From positions 1 through 5,723 of the forward strand of contig PUMG01000106.1 in the NCBI GenBank assembly GCA_003551265.1: a stretch of DNA of 5,723 nt, given 5' to 3'. Below the pieces are notes generated by a model. That model had not been told where the DNA came from, ran no database searches, and worked only from the letters and a program-made list of their open reading frames with translations. Source of the DNA: Halovenus sp. GTDB lineage: Archaea > Halobacteriota > Halobacteria > Halobacteriales > Haloarculaceae. The position numbers were made by a program, and so were the translations under genes. The stretch's first letter is position 1. The number at the start of each line of letters is the position of its first letter. Positions 1-5,601 of this stretch are shown here, in pieces.

Positions 1-20
1 AAAAACAGCAGACATGGGCT

Positions 21-154
21 GGGTCGAAAGGGGCAAGTCGCTCGATCCATCCCGGGCGACGTAAGGACCGCAGTGAAGCGAGGACCGCAGCGAGCCCCGG
101 ATGGTGAGCCGAGCAACGCGAGGCGAACCTGGTCGAGCGACCTGGCCCTTTCCA
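21..154. repeat. Imperfect long inverted repeat enclosing short direct repeats
   Basis: The reverse complement of 24-48 aligns with 131-154 at about 20 of 23 positions with one single-base gap; the best block is TCGAGCGAC. About 82 bases separate the arms. Between them, AGGACCGCAG occurs at 64-73 and again at 81-90 (17-base period), followed by a purine-rich GCGAG-type low-complexity stretch. The right arm also contains the small dyad GGTCG-AG-CGACC (131-142). I see no coding signal here. It could be a haloarchaeal intergenic repeat, a degenerate small mobile element, or the processed 3' region of a gene lying left of the window. The repeat is seen directly; its function is unknown. Confidence 0.6.
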
Positions 155-320
155 TTCACACCTGCTGTTGAGAGTCATCCCGACTCCCGCAAAAGCTTCC
201 CTGAGTTACTATCGCAGTCGTATACGTATCACGCGAGCAATGCTGAGAGCGTGTACTATCGGTTCACACCGGGAGACGCACACGAAGAGATTTACGTCTC
301 CACCAACTCATGTCGACTGT
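155..320 (+). promoter_or_regulatory. Upstream region of the lipoprotein operon
   Basis: No gene is supported here, although the reading frame of the first lipoprotein stays open up to 168. Two things stand out. The overlapping palindromes CGTATACG (219-226) and ATACGTAT (222-229) form an AT-rich island about 95 bases before the start codon. A 7-base inverted repeat, GGAGACG (272-278) and CGTCTCC (295-301), flanks a weak TATA-like TTTACG (291-296), which lies 25-30 bases before the ATG at 321. That spacing suits a nearly leaderless transcript. There is no Shine-Dalgarno sequence before 321. The promoter assignment is tentative. Confidence 0.35.
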
Positions 321-995
321 ATGACCCTCCACAGCAGATTTGCGGAACGAGAGAGCCGTCTGACCCGCCGGGCGGTTCTCTCTGCGGGTGCGCTCTCGGT
401 TGCGGGCCTGGCTGGCTGTACGCAACTTTCAGGGAGTTCCGACGACTCCGGACGTGGCGACGACTCGCGCGGTGCCGACGATGCGGAAGCCCCCGAAGAC
501 CGGTTCCCGGATGCAGAGGACATCTTTACCGACCTGAACGTTCTCACGCTCCGGTTCGACACGACCGACGAGGTCGTCGAGAGAGACGACGATGCTGGAG
601 TCCGGCGTCCGTACCTCCTCGACGAGGAGGACGTCGATGCGCTCTCGTTCACCGAGGAGCCGATAGGGGGAGAAGACCCCTTCGAGTTCCTCTCGGACAT
701 CGACTACGACGAGGCGACGGGGCTCGTGCTCTCGAACCAGGTCGACGGCTGCGAGAAGAGCCAGCTCGTGTACGTCAAACGCCGTTCAGGAGGCGGGCTT
801 CGTGTGCAGTTCTGTCGGACCTACCGCGACCCCGACATCGAGTGTTCAGTCGACGACCAGCACACACAGATAACCCTGGCTGAGGTGCCCGTCACCTTCG
901 ACAGGCGACCGTCGGGCTTCGGACGCGGGCGGAGTGGACAGTGTACTCTCCCTCCGGGACACCCGGCCAACGACGAGACAGGTGAGTTCGAATGA
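321..995 (+). CDS. Tat-exported lipoprotein with a cysteine-containing mature domain, function unknown
   Basis: This encodes 224 residues. The start at 321 was chosen over the in-frame ATG at 168 because it puts the signal at the N-terminus: R16-R17 (LTRRAVL), a hydrophobic stretch at about 18-31, and lipobox LAGC with lipid-attachment Cys33. A Ser/Gly/Asp-rich linker (about 37-60) follows, as expected for a surface-anchored protein. The mature part (about 65-224) looks beta-rich and acidic and has four more cysteines (C144, C165, C175, C208), notable for a haloarchaeal secreted protein. They could form two disulfides or bind metal. The most distinctive stretch is FCRTYRDPDIECSVDDQ (164-180). 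The last four bases overlap the next gene (ATGA), so the two are almost certainly one operon. I do not recognise the family. The export and anchoring call is strong; any further function is open. Confidence 0.85.
   Translation: MTLHSRFAERESRLTRRAVLSAGALSVAGLAGCTQLSGSSDDSGRGDDSRGADDAEAPEDRFPDAEDIFTDLNVLTLRFDTTDEVVERDDDAGVRRPYLLDEEDVDALSFTEEPIGGEDPFEFLSDIDYDEATGLVLSNQVDGCEKSQLVYVKRRSGGGLRVQFCRTYRDPDIECSVDDQHTQITLAEVPVTFDRRPSGFGRGRSGQCTLPPGHPANDETGEFE
981..985 (+). promoter_or_regulatory. Ribosome binding site for the second lipoprotein gene
   Basis: GGTGA, matching part of the archaeal consensus GGAGGUGA, lies six bases before the ATG at 992 and inside the end of the preceding gene. Together with the ATGA stop/start overlap it indicates translational coupling, and it fixes 992 as the start. 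It contrasts with the leaderless-looking starts elsewhere in the window. Confidence 0.65.
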
Positions 996-2350
996 ACGGA
1001 CGTACCGGGACGGACCAGACGAAAGTTACGAGTCGTCGTCGAGTTCTTGCGACGACTGCAGCGCTTGCGAGCGCCACCGTCTCACTCTCGGGTTGTCTCT
1101 CTGTCTTCGATGACGACGAGGAAGAACTGCCAGCGCTCGACCTCGACGAGAGGGACGTTCTCGCGGTCGCAGAAATCGAGGTGCCAGCGCAAGCAGAGCG
1201 ACTGCCGGTCGACCTCAGCTCTGACCATGTCGAGGCGAGCCGTGACCGGTCCGAGTCACTGCTGTCGGTAATTCCGGAGAACCTCACAGACGAGGTTCCA
1301 AACGAGGCAGTGCGACGCACAATCATCGAGTCCCAGAACGAGGCCCAGGATAGCCTCGAAGAGGTGTCGGAGGCCTCTTCGGCCAGCACGAAACTCTCGT
1401 CGCTTCGCGGGGCACGCCGAGATGCAGCAGCGGCTGAAGGGATGTACGCCGTGGCAGCGGAGGACAGAACTCGGGAGGACGCCTTCGAAGAGGCCGCGAT
1501 TCTTCGCGACGAGCGCGCGGACCTGAAAGAGACACTCTCGCTGAGCGGCGAGGATGCACAGAAGACAGCGCTCGTCTACAACGAGGTTGAGAGGCTTCTC
1601 GACAGCGCCGAGCGGTTTCTCGGCAGTGAACTCGACCAGATTGCGCCGATGGCCTCGGAGGTCGAAGCAGTTCGGGTGGCCGCTGGAGCCGTTGAACGAG
1701 CACACTCACAACTCGAAGATGCGACGTATCTCGACGAAAATCAACCAGGCGACGAACAGTTTACGGAGGTGTATCGGAGCGCAAGTGAGGCGTTGCTGGC
1801 CGAGAGCGAGTCGCGTGCCGAGGAGGTTCCCGAGGAGGCCGACGACTTCCTCGACACCGACTTTGACGGTCTCATACGGACTGACGTGGACCGACTGCTT
1901 CGCGCGACTCACAACGACCCCGACCGGATACAGTCGTTCCTCGACGACGGACAGGTTGCCAGAGCACTGCGACAGGCGTACTGGCTCGTCCACACGCTCG
2001 ATACGCTCGACCGTCTCGACGAACGCGACGACGTGCTCGTGACTCCCGACAGCGCCGACGACCTGCGGGACGCCAAACAGGAGGCACTCGACGAAGTCGA
2101 CCAGCTCGATATCGGAGACGACAGTCTTCGAATCTACGGCATCAACCGTGTAATAAATGTCATCAGTGGCGGTGACTGGCACCTCGAACAGCTAGAGGAG
2201 CGGTCGGTAGAACTCGACGGACGTGGAAGTCGGTACGCCATCGAGGCGCTCGTCAGCTACGTCGTCGCAGGCGAACTCGCCCGAACCATCCCCGAAACGA
2301 CCGAGACGGTGCTCGACGCCATCGAGGAACACCGAGACAGCGGCTCGTGA
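992..2350 (+). CDS. Tat-exported helical acidic lipoprotein, function unknown
   Basis: This encodes 452 residues. The N-terminus has a twin-arginine signal (SRRRVLA, residues 14-20), a hydrophobic segment at about 18-33, and lipobox LSGC with Cys35, which is the only cysteine in the protein. An Asp/Glu patch (40-46) follows. The rest is predicted by eye to be almost wholly alpha-helical, rich in Ala, Glu, Leu, Asp and Arg, with stretches that look like amphipathic or coiled-coil helices (about 76-96, 104-155, 160-245, 255-285, 295-345, 352-372, 415-446). There is no transmembrane segment after the signal and no catalytic motif I can name. It probably acts outside the cell, anchored to the membrane by a lipid, perhaps as a scaffold or binding protein with the small lipoprotein encoded just upstream. 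The start is fixed by the ATGA overlap and the GGTGA site. The export call is confident; the function is not known. Confidence 0.88.
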   Translation: MNGRTGTDQTKVTSRRRVLATTAALASATVSLSGCLSVFDDDEEELPALDLDERDVLAVAEIEVPAQAERLPVDLSSDHVEASRDRSESLLSVIPENLTDEVPNEAVRRTIIESQNEAQDSLEEVSEASSASTKLSSLRGARRDAAAAEGMYAVAAEDRTREDAFEEAAILRDERADLKETLSLSGEDAQKTALVYNEVERLLDSAERFLGSELDQIAPMASEVEAVRVAAGAVERAHSQLEDATYLDENQPGDEQFTEVYRSASEALLAESESRAEEVPEEADDFLDTDFDGLIRTDVDRLLRATHNDPDRIQSFLDDGQVARALRQAYWLVHTLDTLDRLDERDDVLVTPDSADDLRDAKQEALDEVDQLDIGDDSLRIYGINRVINVISGGDWHLEQLEERSVELDGRGSRYAIEALVSYVVAGELARTIPETTETVLDAIEEHRDSGS

Positions 2351-2385
2351 GTGATGGTTTTCTGGTGACTTTCTGAGGACTGGTT
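2351..2385 (+). terminator. Short convergent intergenic gap with T-runs
   Basis: Only 35 bases separate the end of the lipoprotein operon from the end of the converging M24 gene. The gap holds a TTTT run (2358-2361) and a TTT run (2370-2372) inside a near-repeat of GTGA...TTTCTG. Archaeal termination often uses T-runs without a hairpin, so this may end the plus-strand transcript, but the runs are short. Confidence 0.3.
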
Positions 2386-3600
2386 CTATACGACGTTCGA
2401 CTCGATATCACGGGGGAAGTACGTCAGCTGTTCGGTGCCATCTTCGGTGACGGCTACCGTATCAGAGTGACGGTAGCCGGCGTCGTCGGTGTAGAGTCCG
2501 GGTTCGATTGTGTAGACGTGTCCCGGCTCCATGATGGCGTCTCTCTCGTCGTGTCGGCTCTCGCGTTCGTCACAGTGTGTGCTCCAGCCACGGTCGATGT
2601 ACGGCGGTTCGTGCCCGGCCATGCCGATGTTGTGGCCGACGTGGTGCTGGGCGAGGTCCGTGACGCCCTGTTCTTCGAAGTACTCCCAGACTGCCTCGTC
2701 GACAGCAGCGATCTCGACGCCGGGACCTATCGCCTCGATGGCAATCGTCTGGGCTTCGAGCATTATCTCGAAGTAGTGGGCGTCCTCGTCGCTCACCTCC
2801 TCGACGAACATCGTCCGTTCGAGTTCCGAGTAATACCCGTCGACGTTCGCGCCGGCACCGGTAATCAGGACGTCACCGGCTTCGAGACGTCGGTTCGCGG
2901 TGTGGCCGTGTGGAAGGCGCGTCTGTGGGCCCGAGATGAATCCGGCGTGTGCCGGGCCGCTTCCGCGAACCAGCGGGACGTACCGGTCACCGAGCGTGTC
3001 GAGCATGGCACGGGAGGCACGCATCGACGCGCGCTGGCTGACCGTTGCCGAGTGCGCGCCCACTTCGGTCTCCTCGGCGAGGTAGCGGTGTGCGAGGTTG
3101 CCCCATCGAGCAGATTCGCGGATGAGGTCGACCTCGGTATCGGATTTCGCCCACCGCATGCGGTCGACCCACAACTGACTCTCGACGTCGACGAACTCCG
3201 ACAGCGCCGGTCCCTCGTACCCCATCACGCCAGGAGCGCCGTCGGCGTCTGCGGCGACACTCGTGACGTCGAGTTTGTCGAGCATCTCGACGATGGTCTC
3301 GATTGGACGGCCTTGCGGGTAGTCGAAGTAGGTATGCCCCCGGTCGATGCGCGGGTTCTCCTCGACGCGCTCCAGTTCGAGACGAGGAATCGTTATCGAG
3401 AGTTCGTCGTCGGTCACCGCGAGCATCGTCGGACGCTCGGTCTGGATGTGGTGAAAGCCGGTGAGGTAGCCGATGCTCGTCGCGCTGAAAAAAGCCGCCG
3501 CGTCAGCGTCGGTCTCGGCCAGTCGGTCGCGGACCGCCGCAATTCGCTGTGTGTACTCCGCTTCCGGGAGTTCCGTCGAGAGGTTCGAAGGCGCTGGCAT
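2386..3600 (-). CDS. M24-fold (pita-bread) hydrolase, creatinase-like, with degenerate metal site
   Basis: This encodes 404 residues, the usual length for Xaa-Pro dipeptidase/aminopeptidase P and creatinase relatives. The creatinase N-terminal domain spans about 15-150 and the M24 domain about 158-395. Visible M24 landmarks are PHGH (230-233), GYYSELERT (255-263), GHNIG (322-326), HEPPY (330-334) and YTIEPGLY (363-370). By alignment from memory, the five usual metal-ligand positions read G248 (Asp expected), E259 (Asp expected), H323 (kept), E366 (kept) and S379 (Glu expected). It is therefore unlikely to be an ordinary two-metal peptidase. The LERT motif and the Phe-Pro...Asn-Val-Val end resemble creatinase, whose chemistry uses no metal, so a C-N hydrolase acting on a small nitrogen compound is plausible. 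The substrate is unknown. It starts 64 bases after the padR stop on the same strand, so readthrough from padR is possible. A GTGGG-G-CCCAC dyad (3612-3622) and only a weak TATA-like TTAG (3625-3628) precede it. Confidence 0.85.
   Translation of the reverse strand: MPAPSNLSTELPEAEYTQRIAAVRDRLAETDADAAAFFSATSIGYLTGFHHIQTERPTMLAVTDDELSITIPRLELERVEENPRIDRGHTYFDYPQGRPIETIVEMLDKLDVTSVAADADGAPGVMGYEGPALSEFVDVESQLWVDRMRWAKSDTEVDLIRESARWGNLAHRYLAEETEVGAHSATVSQRASMRASRAMLDTLGDRYVPLVRGSGPAHAGFISGPQTRLPHGHTANRRLEAGDVLITGAGANVDGYYSELERTMFVEEVSDEDAHYFEIMLEAQTIAIEAIGPGVEIAAVDEAVWEYFEEQGVTDLAQHHVGHNIGMAGHEPPYIDRGWSTHCDERESRHDERDAIMEPGHVYTIEPGLYTDDAGYRHSDTVAVTEDGTEQLTYFPRDIESNVV
2451..2479. repeat. Perfect 10-base inverted repeat inside the M24 gene
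   Basis: CGGCTACCGT (2451-2460) and ACGGTAGCCG (2470-2479) are exact reverse complements separated by nine bases. On the coding (minus) strand the stem encodes Gly-Tyr-Arg and Thr-Val-Ala and the loop encodes His-Ser-Asp, the segment where the last metal-ligand Glu of M24 enzymes would normally be. It could form an mRNA hairpin near the 3' end of the gene, or be a chance product of codon choice. Confidence 0.5.
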
Positions 3601-3664
3601 GGGCCGAGTTGGTGGGGCCCACGCCTAACTGTTTCCCCCTGTCTCTGTCGACGTATTCGAGGAT

Positions 3665-3937
3665 TCACTTAGTGTGTTCGAGAACCCATTCGACGTGTTC
3701 ACGGAGTCGTTGCTCACCGCCATCGGTCAGTGCGTAGACGTCGTGAATCCCCTCCTGTTGTCGTTCGACGAATCCGGCATCTTCGAGTTTCTCCAGCGCG
3801 CCGTAGAACGACTTCGGGTCGATGCGAACGTCGTAGTGTGATTCGAGTCGGGTCTTGAGCGCCTGTGCCTGTCGGGGTTCGTCGGCGAGCAACACGCAGA
3901 TGTCACGGCGACGACCACTCTGGAGAAATTGAGCCAT
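3665..3937 (-). CDS. PadR-family winged-helix transcriptional regulator
   Basis: This encodes 90 residues, a compact PadR-type regulator typical of archaea. It has an N-terminal helix (about 8-18), a second helix (23-35), and a recognition helix within DPKSFYGALEKLEDAGFVE (40-58). The wing and conserved Y-A-L-T-D-x-G follow (about 59-74), then a short C-terminal helix (75-88) that would serve for dimerisation. The frame stays open to 4030, but I chose 3937 because the protein then begins with MAQFLQSGRRRD, a familiar start for haloarchaeal members. The extension would also run through the promoter repeat at 3968-3981, and a TATA lies 31 bases before 3937. The gene is divergent from fau-1, and its own TATA is one copy of the inverted operator-like repeat, so autoregulation and control of fau-1 are likely. 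The inducing signal is not visible; there is no ligand domain and no cysteine beyond Cys14. Confidence 0.85.
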   Translation of the reverse strand: MAQFLQSGRRRDICVLLADEPRQAQALKTRLESHYDVRIDPKSFYGALEKLEDAGFVERQQEGIHDVYALTDGGEQRLREHVEWVLEHTK

Positions 3938-3967
3938 GTCTGTGTTCACTCCGGGCAGTTCCTTGTG

Positions 3968-3981
3968 TATACCGGTCGACG
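3968..3981 (-). promoter_or_regulatory. padR promoter: BRE/TATA in copy 1 of a 14-base repeat
   Basis: Read on the minus strand this is CGTCGACCGGTATA. The TATA ends 31 bases before the padR ATG, the spacing expected for a leaderless or very short leader archaeal transcript, and the purine/C-rich bases before it fit a BRE. It is an exact inverted copy of 4037-4050. Confidence 0.65.
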
Positions 3982-4036
3982 AAATCTGTGATCGATTCTC
4001 GACCCACCCGTACCGTGTGAGAATTATCAATCGTTC

Positions 4037-4050
4037 CGTCGACCGGTATA
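4037..4050 (+). promoter_or_regulatory. fau-1 promoter: BRE/TATA in copy 2 of the 14-base repeat
   Basis: CGTCGACCGGTATA runs into TT to give TATATT (4047-4052). The box ends about 40 bases before the fau-1 ATG, so transcription would begin near 4075-4078 and leave a leader of about 15 bases, made almost entirely of the palindrome at 4075-4090. Confidence 0.6.
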
Positions 4051-4074
4051 TTCCGGGACACCTATGCCGACTCG

Positions 4075-4090
4075 GCTCACACCTGTGAGC
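4075..4090. promoter_or_regulatory. Palindrome abutting the fau-1 start codon
   Basis: GCTCACA-CC-TGTGAGC is a perfect 7-base inverted repeat with a two-base centre, ending one base before the ATG at 4092. The half-site GTGTGAG recurs at 4015-4021 between the promoters. It may be a second protein operator over the transcription start. In RNA it may act as a 5' leader element hiding the weak GTGAG upstream of the start, although a two-base loop is tight for an RNA hairpin. Confidence 0.5.
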
Positions 4091-4091
4091 G

Positions 4092-5516
4092 ATGACAGTC
4101 CGGGTTCGTGGTATCTACACGACGGCGCTGACGGCGCTGCTCGACGACGTCGTGCAGGCGTCGTCGACCATCGAGGAACGCTTCGAGGAGTCGTTTCCGC
4201 TCGAACCGGCAGCGGCAACCGTCGAGACGACTGCGGATAGACAGGGCGTCCACGTCACGGGTTCTCCCGAGCGAGTCGCCGACGTGATCGAAACGCTTCT
4301 CGACCTCGGCAGGGACACCTTCGTCTGGCGCGCTCCCCTCTCTCGTGGCGCAGTGTTCGCCGGTGAGGTGGTCGAAACGCTCGGTAGTGGCGCACTCGTC
4401 GAGTGCGGTGTGGCGACCTCCGGGGCAGATACCCTCGACGGCAGTACGGTCGCGTCGGGCACCCGTGGGTTCCTGCCGTACTCGAAGACGGCACGACACA
4501 TCGACGTCGGGGACCGCCTTCGCGTCCAGGTAGACGAGTTACAGCCACCCTGGAGTGGCGGTCGACCGGTGCTAGAGACTGATGTGCGGGTGCACGGGGA
4601 ACTGGCGTCGCTCATCCGCGGGCGGACGGACACCGGACAGCAACCGGAACTGGCGGATATCCTGCCGGTTGACCCGCCGCAGGGCTGGGGTGTCGAGTGG
4701 AGCGCAGAGGCGGACGACGCCAGCATCTCATCGCTCACTGCGTGTCTCCAGTCACTCTCTCGACGGGCAGAGGCGCTGGATGATGCGCTCGCCGAGGTTT
4801 CACCACCCACAGAGGTAGCTCCAGAGTGTTACTGGCCGGGTGAGGATACCTGCTGGGTCTGGTTCGGGCGCGAGTCTCGCTTCGCGCTCGATGCTGTCCG
4901 ACGTGAGGTTGTCCCGACGATGGCGGGTCACCACAGAATCAAAGCCGCGACGGCGAAAGCGGGAACAGCGGTCGATTTTGTCGAGGGTATCTGTGGGAAC
5001 GCTGGGACAGGTGATGAGGACTTTCCGTTCGACGTCGTCACCGACCAGTTCGGTCCAGGCGAGGGTGACTCGGTGCGAATCGACCACGGCAAACCGGATG
5101 GAAGCCTGTTCTCCCTCGGTGAGGGGGTCGTGACCGACCGGGACCCGTCGGGACAGATAACCGTCGAGCGCGAGATGTCTCCCGGGGGAACCTACGACGG
5201 ACTCGGCGTCGAGCGCCAGGAGGGTGACGTCGCCATCACGAAACTCCGGGAGGGGCGGTGGTGGTATCCGACGGTGTACCGGGGTGAAGAGGGTGAGACT
5301 CGCGGAACGTACGTCAACGTCTGTACCCCCGTCGAGATTTTTCCGAACGTCGCTCGCTACGTCGACCTGTACGTGGACGTCGTCAGACACGCCGACGGAA
5401 CAGTCGAACGCGTCGACGACGACGAACTCGACGAGGCTGTCGAGGCAGGTGAGGTATCTCCTGCACTCGCAGAGAACGCACGAGCGGTCGCCGACGCGAT
5501 ATCGAAGGCGCTGTAA
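4092..5516 (+). CDS. fau-1: FAU-1-type RNA-binding protein/ribonuclease (S1-like plus DUF402)
   Basis: This encodes 474 residues, the usual size for the archaeal FAU-1 (AU-1) family. The start is secure: an in-frame TGA sits six bases upstream (4086) and the N-terminus MTVRVRGIYTTAL is typical of the haloarchaeal family. Domains: an N-terminal region (1-80); an S1-like RNA-binding segment (about 84-155, with GFLPYSKTA at 126-134 and VGDRLRVQV at 139-147); a central family-specific region with YWPGED (247-252), LDAVRREVVPTMAGHHRIKA (266-285); and a C-terminal DUF402 domain (about 325-445) with GTYVNVCTPVEIFP (405-418). The acidic residues D425, D429 and D442-E445 would coordinate metal in DUF402 proteins. 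Pyrococcus FAU-1 is known to bind AU-rich RNA and to have RNase E/G-like activity, with a proposed role in 5S rRNA maturation; a cytoplasmic RNA-processing role here is inferred. The gene is divergent from padR and probably regulated by it. Confidence 0.92.
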   Translation: MTVRVRGIYTTALTALLDDVVQASSTIEERFEESFPLEPAAATVETTADRQGVHVTGSPERVADVIETLLDLGRDTFVWRAPLSRGAVFAGEVVETLGSGALVECGVATSGADTLDGSTVASGTRGFLPYSKTARHIDVGDRLRVQVDELQPPWSGGRPVLETDVRVHGELASLIRGRTDTGQQPELADILPVDPPQGWGVEWSAEADDASISSLTACLQSLSRRAEALDDALAEVSPPTEVAPECYWPGEDTCWVWFGRESRFALDAVRREVVPTMAGHHRIKAATAKAGTAVDFVEGICGNAGTGDEDFPFDVVTDQFGPGEGDSVRIDHGKPDGSLFSLGEGVVTDRDPSGQITVEREMSPGGTYDGLGVERQEGDVAITKLREGRWWYPTVYRGEEGETRGTYVNVCTPVEIFPNVARYVDLYVDVVRHADGTVERVDDDELDEAVEAGEVSPALAENARAVADAISKAL

Positions 5517-5543
5517 GCCGTCGAGGCGTTGAAGCCGCTGTGA

Positions 5544-5568
5544 ATCGTCGAGACGGTGACTCGACGAT
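5544..5568 (+). terminator. Hairpin 28 bases after the fau-1 stop
   Basis: ATCGTCGAG (5544-5552) and CTCGACGAT (5560-5568) form a perfect 9-base stem with a seven-base loop, followed by AAAA and then a weak TTT (5578-5580). It has the position of a 3' end structure but lacks the T-run of a classical intrinsic terminator. It may mark or protect the 3' end of the fau-1 mRNA, or separate it from the next promoter. Confidence 0.4.
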
Positions 5569-5601
5569 AAAATGGTGTTTCTGAACAATAAATACAGCAG
5601 G

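Larger units (their letters stand above)
3968..4050. repeat. Perfect 14-base inverted repeat spanning the padR/fau-1 divergent promoters
   Basis: TATACCGGTCGACG (3968-3981) and CGTCGACCGGTATA (4037-4050) match at all 14 positions as reverse complements, with 55 bases between. Each arm carries ACCGGT and GTCGAC hexamer palindromes. The match is far longer than expected by chance in 150 bases, and its placement over both promoters makes it a strong candidate operator for the neighbouring PadR protein. Binding over TATA would block TBP at both promoters. Confidence 0.6.

Noticed and set aside
168..320. In-frame N-terminal extension of the first lipoprotein
   Set aside because: It would bury the Tat signal 50 residues inside the protein; the start at 321 gives a normal lipoprotein signal.
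1..320. CRISPR array, tRNA or other structured RNA in the left gene-free region
   Set aside because: The repeats are only two direct copies at 17-base spacing and one inverted pair; no cloverleaf or regular spacer pattern is visible.
101..883. Plus-strand open frame of 260 codons
   Set aside because: Arg-rich, low-complexity translation overlapping the well-supported lipoprotein in another frame; a GC-rich shadow.
892..1389. Minus-strand open frame of 165 codons
   Set aside because: Ser/Arg-rich antisense translation of the two lipoprotein genes with no domain or promoter.
2467..3672. Plus-strand open frame of 401 codons antisense to the M24 gene
   Set aside because: The minus strand has unmistakable M24 motifs across the same span; the plus translation has no recognisable motif and is typical of GC-rich antisense frames.
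3938..4030. 31-residue N-terminal extension of PadR
   Set aside because: It crosses the promoter repeat at 3968-3981 and has no family similarity; the start at 3937 gives a standard PadR N-terminus.
4064..4091. ATG at 4064 as the fau-1 start
   Set aside because: It is out of frame with the fau-1 protein and its own frame does not read like a real product.
4115..4810. Minus-strand open frame of 231 codons under fau-1
   Set aside because: Ser/Arg/Thr-rich antisense shadow; the plus strand encodes a clear FAU-1 protein.
4800..5588. Minus-strand open frame of 262 codons
   Set aside because: Antisense to the DUF402 region and starting inside the fau-1 3' structure; no domain seen.
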